5,855 nucleotides of DNA from Candidatus Cloacimonadota bacterium (GTDB taxonomy: Bacteria; Cloacimonadota; Cloacimonadia; Cloacimonadales; Cloacimonadaceae): the NCBI GenBank assembly GCA_027318525.1, contig DAHVPA010000121.1, positions 1 through 5,855 on the forward strand. The letters run 5' to 3'. Shown in pieces: positions 1 through 5,855 of this stretch (the stretch's first letter is position 1; every line of letters begins with the position of its first letter). The position numbers were made by a program, and so were the translations under genes. Under the pieces are notes generated by a model, which did not search any database, was not told where the DNA came from, and saw only the letters and a program-made list of their open reading frames with translations.

Positions 1-33
1 GGGGTCATCGAGGGCTTTCCCCACGATAACCCC
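1..33. terminator. G/C-rich hairpin at left edge, possible terminator of an upstream gene
   Basis: GGGGTCATCG at 1-10 is the reverse complement of CGATAACCCC at 24-33 except for one mismatch (C6 opposite A28). Inside it, GGG (12-14) can pair with CCC (19-21) around a CTTT loop, so the whole 33 bases can fold into one hairpin. No T-run follows on the + strand, so it is not a canonical intrinsic terminator. It may end transcription of a gene lying to the left, or the stem may extend beyond the window. It could instead be a leader structure of the downstream gene. Confidence 0.35.
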
Positions 34-100
34 CCGCAGCATCAAAGGTAGAGGGGAAAATCGCTCAATTCGCATGAATTGCTATCAAATAAATCCATAG

Positions 101-105
101 AGGAG
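101..105 (+). promoter_or_regulatory. Ribosome binding site (AGGAG)
   Basis: AGGAG lies five bases before the ATG at 111, a normal Shine-Dalgarno position. With the in-frame stop at 90-92 and the signal peptide that begins at this ATG, it fixes the start codon. Confidence 0.85.
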
Positions 106-110
106 TTATC

Positions 111-173
111 ATGAACAGAACATTTTTGGCTTGCCTGCTGCTGCTGATGTTATGCAGCGCACTTTCCGGCGCC
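111..173 (+). other. Signal peptide (Sec type I), residues 1-21
   Basis: The N-terminus has a short charged region (MNR), a hydrophobic core of Leu, Ala, Cys and Met (residues 5-14), then small residues. Cleavage is most plausible after SGA (residues 19-21); CSA (15-17) is an alternative. Cys8 and Cys15 are not preceded by a good lipobox (Leu14 occupies the -1 position of Cys15), so a lipoprotein anchor is unlikely. The protein therefore crosses the inner membrane. Confidence 0.85.
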
Positions 174-3100
174 ATCTCGGATTTTTATCTATTCAGCGCC
201 GGCACCGGCACCTACACTCCCATTACAGGCACCCAGGTAACTAACATCCATTCTGACGATGCACTCTCAGATGAAATCCCACTGGGCTTCACCTTCCCTT
301 ACGGACTGGAGGTTTACACATCCATCAAGATATCCTCCAACGGCTGGGTGGGACTGGGCAATGCCGCAGATAACAGTGACCTGGGCAACGCTCTGAGCGC
401 AGACATTACTTTTCCGCATCTGGCACCGCTTTGGGACGACATCAGCCTGAATGGCGGCATCTGCCAATACCTGCTGACAGGAACGGCTCCCAACCGGATT
501 TTTACTATTCAATACGAGAATGCGCGCTGGAATTATGCAGCGGAAAATCAGCATGATTTTCAGGTAAAATTATACGAAACGGGCAAGGTGGAATTTGCCT
601 ATGGCGAAGCCAGCGGCACTCCCAACAATCCCTCCGCCTCCATCGGCATCAATATGCTGCCCGGCGGTATCAATAACTATTACAGCGTCACTCCGGGCAC
701 GCCTTCCTTTGCCTCTACCACCACGGAAAACTCCTCTATCTCCACATTTCCCGGCAATGGCATAATCTATAGCTTCGACCCGCTGGAACCTATGCCCAAC
801 GACCTCTCTGCAATCAATCTATCGGGTAATCTTACACCCAGCCAGGGCACAGCCAGCAACTATACAGTCAGGGTGAGGAATTCCGGGACTGCCACCCAAA
901 GCAACTACTCGGTGCAACTGGTCAGCGGCAGCACTGTCCTGACTTCCATGCCGGGACCGGCGATAACCCCCGGACAGATTATAGAGGTGCAGATAGCCTG
1001 GACTCCGGCTTCGACGGGAGCGCTGACGATTTTCGGCAGGGTCGTCCTAACCGGGGATGCTTATCCTCAAAATGATAACACCAACACGCTTAATCTGTTT
1101 ATCCAGCCTGCCGGAACGGTTGCTATTACCATCGGCAATGGTGATGAAACAGCTCTTGTCCCCATCAATATGTATTACCGCAACAGCCTGTTTGAGACCA
1201 TCTTTCAGGCGGGAGAAATCCCCGCCAGCGGTATGATTACAGGCATCGCTTTCTATAATAACTTTGTCAGCAACCTGCCGCAAAAACCCACCAAGCTCTG
1301 GCTTGGTTTTACCCAGCAGACAGACCTGAGTGCAGGCTGGATACCATCCACCCAACTGGTGCAGGTCTTTGACGGGCTGGTGGATTATCCCTCCGGCAGC
1401 AATATGGTGACCATCCCGCTAACTATACCCTTCGCTTATGGCGGAGGTAACCTTGTCCTGATGGCAAACCGTCCGATGGATACGCAGTATTTTAACTTCG
1501 AAGATAAGTTTGCCTGCCAGACTATCGGCTCAAACCGTTCACTGGATATTTACAGTGACCAGACCAGCTTTGACCCGGCAGTGCCTCCGGCAGGACAGGG
1601 AGAGCTTTCCGGGACATTCCCCAAGACCACGTTCTTCTTCACGCCTGCCGGCACAAATCCCACTTTCGGTGTAGCGCCTGCGGGACGTAACTTTGGAACA
1701 GTCCTGCTTAACAGCACCAATTCGCAGCTCTTTTCAGTCTTCAACAGCGGAGGCGGCACTCTGACCATCAGTAGCATTACAATCACAGGCAGCCAGCATT
1801 TTACGCTGCAAAACCTGCCGACATTGCCGGCAACGCTTTCGATGGGGCAGATTATCAACCTAACGGCAGTCTATCACCCGACGGCAGCCGGTAACCACAC
1901 CGCCACCATCACAGTTACGGACAATCTGGCAAGGGTCAGCCATGATATCCTGCTCAGCGGCATCTGCCTTGACCCCACTATCTATACATCACCCTATGTG
2001 CAGAATTTTGATGCAGTGACCTCACCAGCGCTGCCCATTGACTGGAGCAAGTATGTCAGTCCGACAGGTCAGGGAGAAACTCTCAGCAGCACCACATCGT
2101 TATCGCACAGCACACCCAACAGCATAGTTATCAACAACGGCTGGGAGAATACGGGAACATTGATTTTGACTGCTCCGCCCATTGCCCAAAGCCTGAACCT
2201 GAGTGCCATGCGGGTCAAATTCCAGGCGCAGGGTGATCAGGATGCCATTTTGCAGGTAGGCATCATGGGTGACCCGACTGACGCTGCCACCTTCAGCCAG
2301 TTGGGAACGGTCACAGTAAACAACCAATGGACTGAATATGTGGTGTCTTTCGCACCCTATCCCGGAACGGGCAGATATGTTGCCTTCAAACACGGTAATC
2401 AAGGCTGGTTTCAATCTATCTACATTGATGACGTTACCATTGAGACGACTCCGCAAAATGACCTGGCGGCTATCTCTGTAACCGGCAGCACAGTTCCTTC
2501 AGCCGGAACCCCCTCCAATTATACAGTCAATATCTACAACTGGGGTTTGAGCACCCAGAATTCATATCTGGTCAAACTCTACACTCAGGGCGACATCGAA
2601 GTGGCATCTGCAGCAGGACCTGTCATCAGTTCCGAAACAGGTGCACAAGTCACCTTGGCATGGACTCCTTCCGCAGCAGGAGCCAATTTTCTCTATGCCA
2701 AGGTATTCCTTACCGGAGACCAGAATCCGCTAAACGACAGGACTCCCAATCTGTCTGTATTGGTGCAGGCTGAGGGGACAATGGCGGTCACCATTGGTTC
2801 AGGTGACCAAATGGCAAACATACCGGTCAATATGTTCTACCGCAACAGCCTCTTTGAGACAATCTATCAGGCGCAAGATATCCCTGCCGGAGGGTTTTTG
2901 ACTGGGATTTCCTTCTATAATAACTTCGTCACGAATCTGCTGCAGAAACCCACCAAAATATGGGTCGGCAGCACCAACCTCAGCGAACTGAACGGCGGCT
3001 GGATACCATCAACCCAACTGGTGCAGGTGTTTGACGGACTGGTGGACTATCCATCTGGCTCAAATACTATAACAATCCCGTTCTCTACTCCCTTCCCTTA

Positions 3101-5855
3101 TGCCGGGACCAATCTTGTTCTGCTGGTCAACCGTCCGATGGACAACACTTACTTTAGCTGGGCAGACCAGTTCCAATGCCAGTTGTCAGATTTGAACTGC
3201 AGCCTTCTCAGCTATTCTGACGATGAATCCCTCGATCCGGCTCTTCCGCCGGCAAATACGGATCTGAGCGGAATGTTTCCCAAGACAACGATGTTTTTCG
3301 TTCCGGCGGGAACTACTCCCATGTTCGGGGTGGTGCCTCTTTCCAAAAACTACGGAACTGTGTTGATGAACCAGACTAAAAATCAGGTCTTTACAGTCTT
3401 CAACAGTGGAGGCGCACCATATACGGTCAATAGTGTAACACTCAGCGGCAGTCCGATGTTCAACCTGCAAAATGTGCCCACTTTGCCGATGCAGCTGGCT
3501 CCCGGGCAGAACTTTACTTTCACGGTCAGATATCAGCCCACTGCTCCAGGAAACCATGCAGCAAATGTCACTATTGCCGATAACCTGACCCGCTCCAGAA
3601 CCTTGCACAATGTTGCTCTGACCGGATCGTGTGTGGATCCCACCATTTATGTATCGCCCTACTTCCAAAACTTTGACACTGTGACGCCACCGGCTCTGCC
3701 GATAGACTGGCAAAAGCTCAATCTCACAGGAAATCAGAGCACTTCGCTGCAGACCGACGGCAATAACTTCCACAGCTCGGCCAACTGCGTTTATATAAAC
3801 AACACCAGCAGTGCAACTGGGGAAATGCTGCTGATTGCTCCGCCTCTTGCCAATACGCTGATTCTTCCTGCCATGCGGGTGAAGTTTTGGGCAAGGTCAA
3901 ACAGCATGGCAAACCTGCAGATAGGTGTGATAACAGACATCACCAATGCATCCAGCTTTGAGTTGCTGAGCACTACTGCCCTCACCGGTGAATGGGCTGA
4001 ATACGTGGTCAATCTCAATCCCTACACAGGCACAGGCAGAAATGTAGCCTTCCGCCACGGCATGGGTAACATGTATCAGGATATCTATCTGGATGATGTG
4101 ACTATCGAGACTACTCCTCAAAACGATCTGGCAGCACTGGCTATTACCGGCAACAGCACTCCATCTGTCGGCATGACAACCAATTATACGGTTCAGATTT
4201 ACAACTGGGGTTTGAATCCGCAAAGCACTTATACAGTTAAACTTTATAATGCTTCCAATGTCGAGATTGCTTCAGTGGCAGGAGTCACCGTCGCATCCAG
4301 CTCGACAGCCGCAGTAACGGTGCCTTGGTCACCCACTACGCAGGGTTCCACCTATATTTATGCCAAAGTTGTCCTGACCGGAGACCAGAATCCTCTTAAT
4401 GACCAGACTCCGAATTTTACTGTAGCTGTCCAACCGGCGGGAACCATGGTGGTTACGATTGGAGACGGTTCACTTACAGCCCGTGTTCCTGTTGATATGT
4501 ATTACCGCAACAGCCTGTTCGAAACAGTCTATCTGTCTTCAGAGCTTAATTTCATTGGCATGATTACAGGCATTTCTTTTTACAATAACTTCGAAACCTC
4601 CCTGCTATCCAAACCAACCAATATCTGGCTCGGGACAACAGACCAGACAGACCTCAGCAACAGCTGGATTCCTTCCACCAGTATGACTCAGGTTTTCTCC
4701 GGTAATGTGGACTACCCTTCCGGGCAAAACGTTATTGTAGTGACACTGAGTCAACCCTATCTGTATCTATCGGGCAATCTTGTCATGATGGTCGAACGTC
4801 CCATGGACACCACCTATTTCAGTTGGGCTGATATGTTTCTCAGCCAGACACAAGGCAATGCCAGGAGCAGAAACGTAATGTCTGATGAAACAGATTTTGA
4901 TCCCGCTTCACCTCCAACTGACATGGGAACTACAACCGGTGATTATCCCAAAACCAGCTTCTTCGTTATACCCGGCGGAGTCGGACATCTGAATGGCAAT
5001 GTTTATGGAGCCGGCAATATCCCTTTGGAGAACGCCACCATTCAGATAGCGGGTGGTGCTCAAGCTACAACCAATGCTCAGGGACATTATTCCATCATGA
5101 ATATCGTTGCAGGGACTTATCAGGTTACCTGCAGCCGTTACGGTTACAACCCCCAGACCGTTACTGTAGTTATTCCCGAGGATGAGACAGTCGTCCGCAA
5201 CTTCACTCTCACCCAGATGCCAACCGTGAGCGTAACCGGAAGAGTTACGGGCAGCGATAACCCTACTGTGGGCTTGGTTGGAGCTACAATCAACCTGTCT
5301 GGATATGAAAACTACGACGGCACAACGGACGGACAGGGCAACTTCACCATTACAGGAGTTTATGCCGGGCAGTCCTATCAGTATACTATCAGCGCTGTTG
5401 GCTTTGAAGCCCATAACGGCGCTATCAACGTTGGTGCAACAAATCACAACATGGGAACCATCATCCTCACTGAAATCGCCTATACACCCGGTAATGTCCA
5501 GGCTTTGATGAGCATGAATGATGTAGCTCTAAGCTGGACTGCGCCTGACCCCAACAGTGTTGACCTTAACCAGAGTTTCGAAGATGACACCTTCCCTCCC
5601 GAAAACTGGAACAGGGTGGTGGTCAATACGGGTCCTGCCAACACGATGGGAGTTTATCCCACCTGGTGCAGGTTTGGCACTATCACTAATGGCACGGAAG
5701 TAATCACTCCGTCTGATGGAAGCTGGCAATGCGGATTCTGGTGGGATTACAACCATCAGGATGAATGGCTGATCACGCCTTCTTTCAATTGCCCGCAGGG
5801 AGCTATGCTTTCCTTTGCCACCTATGCTTACTATGGCTCTGTCAATGGTGACCAT
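111..5855 (+). CDS. Giant secreted multidomain repeat protein (CARDB / choice-of-anchor D and J / carboxypeptidase-regulatory-like), 3' end outside window
   Basis: Reading every codon from ATG 111 shows no stop through 5855, giving 1,915 residues and still open. Order of modules by residue: signal peptide 1-21; N-terminal beta domain about 24-224; CARDB-like 230-335; domain A 336-514; anchor-D/ASH-like 515-622; anchor-J-like 623-782; CARDB-like 783-889; domain A 890-1067; ASH-like 1068-1177; anchor-J-like 1178-1337; CARDB-like 1338-1444; domain A 1445-1623; two carboxypeptidase-regulatory-like domains 1624-1702 and 1703-1789; Fn3-like strand about 1793-1814; anchor-J-like from 1821, truncated. 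No transmembrane segment follows the signal peptide, and no protease or glycosidase active-site motif is visible. Composition is rich in Thr, Ser, Asn, Gly and Pro, typical of extracellular beta-sandwich proteins. By family habit such proteins are surface adhesins, glycan binders or structural proteins, often exported by type IX secretion through a C-terminal sorting domain that would lie downstream. Export, modular architecture and reading frame are well supported. The exact function is unknown. A catalytic domain beyond the window cannot be excluded. Confidence 0.93.
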   Translation, partial: MNRTFLACLLLLMLCSALSGAISDFYLFSAGTGTYTPITGTQVTNIHSDDALSDEIPLGFTFPYGLEVYTSIKISSNGWVGLGNAADNSDLGNALSADITFPHLAPLWDDISLNGGICQYLLTGTAPNRIFTIQYENARWNYAAENQHDFQVKLYETGKVEFAYGEASGTPNNPSASIGINMLPGGINNYYSVTPGTPSFASTTTENSSISTFPGNGIIYSFDPLEPMPNDLSAINLSGNLTPSQGTASNYTVRVRNSGTATQSNYSVQLVSGSTVLTSMPGPAITPGQIIEVQIAWTPASTGALTIFGRVVLTGDAYPQNDNTNTLNLFIQPAGTVAITIGNGDETALVPINMYYRNSLFETIFQAGEIPASGMITGIAFYNNFVSNLPQKPTKLWLGFTQQTDLSAGWIPSTQLVQVFDGLVDYPSGSNMVTIPLTIPFAYGGGNLVLMANRPMDTQYFNFEDKFACQTIGSNRSLDIYSDQTSFDPAVPPAGQGELSGTFPKTTFFFTPAGTNPTFGVAPAGRNFGTVLLNSTNSQLFSVFNSGGGTLTISSITITGSQHFTLQNLPTLPATLSMGQIINLTAVYHPTAAGNHTATITVTDNLARVSHDILLSGICLDPTIYTSPYVQNFDAVTSPALPIDWSKYVSPTGQGETLSSTTSLSHSTPNSIVINNGWENTGTLILTAPPIAQSLNLSAMRVKFQAQGDQDAILQVGIMGDPTDAATFSQLGTVTVNNQWTEYVVSFAPYPGTGRYVAFKHGNQGWFQSIYIDDVTIETTPQNDLAAISVTGSTVPSAGTPSNYTVNIYNWGLSTQNSYLVKLYTQGDIEVASAAGPVISSETGAQVTLAWTPSAAGANFLYAKVFLTGDQNPLNDRTPNLSVLVQAEGTMAVTIGSGDQMANIPVNMFYRNSLFETIYQAQDIPAGGFLTGISFYNNFVTNLLQKPTKIWVGSTNLSELNGGWIPSTQLVQVFDGLVDYPSGSNTITIPFSTPFPYAGTNLVLLVNRPMDNTYFSWADQFQCQLSDLNCSLLSYSDDESLDPALPPANTDLSGMFPKTTMFFVPAGTTPMFGVVPLSKNYGTVLMNQTKNQVFTVFNSGGAPYTVNSVTLSGSPMFNLQNVPTLPMQLAPGQNFTFTVRYQPTAPGNHAANVTIADNLTRSRTLHNVALTGSCVDPTIYVSPYFQNFDTVTPPALPIDWQKLNLTGNQSTSLQTDGNNFHSSANCVYINNTSSATGEMLLIAPPLANTLILPAMRVKFWARSNSMANLQIGVITDITNASSFELLSTTALTGEWAEYVVNLNPYTGTGRNVAFRHGMGNMYQDIYLDDVTIETTPQNDLAALAITGNSTPSVGMTTNYTVQIYNWGLNPQSTYTVKLYNASNVEIASVAGVTVASSSTAAVTVPWSPTTQGSTYIYAKVVLTGDQNPLNDQTPNFTVAVQPAGTMVVTIGDGSLTARVPVDMYYRNSLFETVYLSSELNFIGMITGISFYNNFETSLLSKPTNIWLGTTDQTDLSNSWIPSTSMTQVFSGNVDYPSGQNVIVVTLSQPYLYLSGNLVMMVERPMDTTYFSWADMFLSQTQGNARSRNVMSDETDFDPASPPTDMGTTTGDYPKTSFFVIPGGVGHLNGNVYGAGNIPLENATIQIAGGAQATTNAQGHYSIMNIVAGTYQVTCSRYGYNPQTVTVVIPEDETVVRNFTLTQMPTVSVTGRVTGSDNPTVGLVGATINLSGYENYDGTTDGQGNFTITGVYAGQSYQYTISAVGFEAHNGAINVGATNHNMGTIILTEIAYTPGNVQALMSMNDVALSWTAPDPNSVDLNQSFEDDTFPPENWNRVVVNTGPANTMGVYPTWCRFGTITNGTEVITPSDGSWQCGFWWDYNHQDEWLITPSFNCPQGAMLSFATYAYYGSVNGDH
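180..782 (+). other. N-terminal beta-sandwich domain, residues about 24-224
   Basis: This single-copy domain follows the signal peptide. Visible landmarks are IPLGFTFPYG, the strand ISSNGWVGLG, the LWDDI motif, the strand RIFTIQYENARWNY, and DFQVKLYETGKVEFAYG. The pattern of alternating hydrophobic strands and the SNGW/WDD pair recurs, as I remember it, at the start of many exported FCB-group multidomain proteins, but I do not recall a firm family name. It carries one cysteine (118). It is not part of the tandem repeat. It may be a ligand-binding or folding module; that is inference. Confidence 0.55.
798..2456 (+). repeat. Tandem repeat unit 1 (CARDB-like, domain A, ASH-like, anchor-J-like), residues 230-782
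   Basis: This is the first complete unit, 553 residues. The CARDB-like part opens with NDLSAINLSG and includes NYTVRVRNSG and the VVLTGD strand. Domain A (336-514) carries YYRNSLFET at 355, ITGIAFYNNF, WIPSTQLVQVFDG, the NRPMD motif at 453 and ends near FPKTTFFF. The ASH/anchor-D-like part (515-622) shows NFGTVLLN, FSVFNSGGGTLTI and YHPTAAGNHTATITVTDN, the usual pattern of this family. The anchor-J-like part (623-782) has QNFDAV, ALPIDW with Trp at 645, and ends in YIDDVTIET. Its CARDB-like domain is the most divergent of the three copies. Cysteines are 469 and 619 only. Confidence 0.85.
2457..4121 (+). repeat. Tandem repeat unit 2 (CARDB-like, domain A, ASH-like, anchor-J-like), residues 783-1337
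   Basis: This second complete unit, 555 residues, aligns with unit 1 along its whole length. Landmarks recur in order: NDLAAISVTG, IYNWGL, LTGDQNPLND, FYRNSLFET (909), ITIPFSTPF, NRPMD (1007), FPKTTMFF, NYGTVLMN, FTVFNSGG, YQPTAPGNHAANVTIADN, QNFDTV, ALPIDW (Trp 1200) and YLDDVTIET. The domain A part shares an unbroken 23-residue identity with unit 1. Its CARDB-like part is closer to that of unit 3. It has four cysteines (1023, 1030, 1174, 1226), two more than unit 1. Confidence 0.85.
4122..4979 (+). repeat. Tandem repeat unit 3, shortened (CARDB-like and domain A only), residues 1338-1623
   Basis: The unit starts in register (NDLAALAITG, IYNWGL, LTGDQNPLND) and includes domain A with YYRNSLFET (1464), ITGISFYNNF, WIPSTSMTQVF, ERPMD in place of NRPMD (1562) and YPKTSFF. 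It ends at IPGG, where units 1 and 2 enter their ASH-like domain. The ASH-like and anchor-J-like modules are absent. The unit has no cysteine. Register with unit 2 is 1,665 bases. Confidence 0.85.
4980..5477 (+). other. Two carboxypeptidase-regulatory-like domains, residues 1624-1702 and 1703-1789
   Basis: The first domain shows the classic pattern GNVYGAGNIPLENATIQI, then TTNAQGHYSIMNIVAGTYQV, then GYNPQTVTVVI and a closing NFTLTQ. The second follows directly with VTGRVTGSDN, GATINLSG, TTDGQGNFTITGVYAG, YTISAVGFE and GTIILTE. These are transthyretin-like beta-sandwiches, common spacers in exported proteins of the FCB group. The second has a shorter, less canonical middle. They take the place that the ASH-like and anchor-J-like modules hold in units 1 and 2. 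No enzymatic role is expected. Confidence 0.85.
5487..5855 (+). other. Fn3-like strand leading into a truncated choice-of-anchor J-like domain, residues 1793-1915
   Basis: PGNVQALMSMNDVALSWTAP looks like the first strands of a fibronectin type III domain. It is followed, from residue 1821, by an anchor-J-like start: QSFEDDTFPPENWNRV, then a Trp/Phe-rich stretch with GSWQCGFWWDYN, then DEWLITPSFNCPQGAMLSF and YYGSVNGDH at the window edge. It differs from the anchor-J-like modules of units 1 and 2 and is closer to the canonical family form (FPPENW, WLITPSF). It has three cysteines (1853, 1874, 1894). The rest of the domain and of the protein lie beyond the window. Confidence 0.75.

Larger units (their letters stand above)
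1..110 (+). other. Non-coding leader upstream of the giant gene
   Basis: No gene is supported here. An in-frame TAA at 90-92 bars any N-terminal extension of the downstream gene. Apart from the hairpin at 1-33, TTTCCCC (16-22) can pair perfectly with GGGGAAA (53-59). That pairing would compete with the inner part of the first hairpin. I found no convincing -35/-10 pair and no good match to the Bacteroidota-type promoter (TTTG and TAnnTTTG), so the transcription start is unknown and may lie upstream of the window. Confidence 0.6.

Noticed and set aside
81..90. TGCTATCAAA as an extended -10 promoter
   Set aside because: It is only a partial match to TATAAT, and there is nothing resembling a -35 element at the right spacing. 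FCB-group promoters also differ from this consensus.
74..100. Tiny upstream frame: ATG at 74, eight codons, TAG at 98-100
   Set aside because: It has no ribosome binding site at a workable distance (the nearest purine run, 51-56, is too far away). It shows no leader-peptide bias such as repeated codons of one amino acid.
126..155. Lipoprotein signal (Cys8 or Cys15)
   Set aside because: Neither cysteine has a small residue pattern fitting a lipobox: Cys15 is preceded by Leu-Met-Leu, and Cys8 is too close to the N-terminus. An ordinary signal peptidase I site after residue 21 fits better.
3186..3773. 195-codon open frame on the minus strand
   Set aside because: It lies entirely antisense to the continuous + strand gene, its translation has no recognisable domain or repeat logic, and it does not recur in the equivalent place of the other repeat units. 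It is a shadow.
798..4979. Mobile element or recent assembly duplication as the cause of the long repeat
   Set aside because: The units differ at many synonymous and non-synonymous sites, keep frame throughout, and have no terminal inverted repeats or transposase. They are diverged coding repeats, not an artefact or insertion sequence.
4908..5447. 179-codon open frame on the minus strand
   Set aside because: It is antisense to domain A copy 3 and the carboxypeptidase-regulatory-like domains, which are clearly coding on the + strand. No family features are visible in it.
5278..5508. 76-codon open frame on the + strand in another frame
   Set aside because: It overlaps the second carboxypeptidase-regulatory-like domain out of frame, and its protein is low in recognisable features.

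Overview
The window is almost entirely one very long reading frame on the + strand. It starts at the ATG at position 111 and runs without a stop to the last base (1,915 codons, cut off by the window edge at a codon boundary). It encodes the N-terminal part of a giant exported protein made of beta-sandwich and Ig-like modules. I see no second gene, RNA gene, mobile element or CRISPR array. Other open stretches, including several antisense ones of 100 to 195 codons, are shadows of this gene.

Layout: positions 1-110 are a non-coding leader with a G/C-rich hairpin at the left edge (1-33) and a clear Shine-Dalgarno (101-105). The protein begins with a signal peptide (residues 1-21) and an N-terminal beta-rich domain (about 24-224). 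Then comes a tandem repeat with a period of 553-555 residues (about 1.66 kb). Each full unit holds four modules: a CARDB-like Ig domain, a roughly 180-residue domain I cannot name (called domain A here), a choice-of-anchor D/ASH-like domain, and a choice-of-anchor J-like domain. Units 1 and 2 are complete. Unit 3 stops after domain A and is followed by two carboxypeptidase-regulatory-like domains, then a fibronectin-III-like strand leading into another choice-of-anchor J-like domain that the window truncates.

Organism: the module mix, the signal peptide and the roughly balanced base composition fit the FCB group. Proteins of this style are especially common in Cloacimonadota (Cloacimonetes), with Bacteroidota or a related phylum as alternatives. 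This is from memory of protein style, not a search, and is only moderately certain. Such proteins usually end in a C-terminal type IX secretion sorting domain, which would lie beyond this window.

Function: no catalytic motif is visible. The likely role is a cell-surface or secreted adhesin, polysaccharide-binding or structural protein. The points most worth following up are the unnamed domain A in three copies, the tandem duplication with near-purely synonymous divergence in one block, and the matching gain and loss of cysteines between repeat units. I do not see evidence for a multi-gene novel system here.
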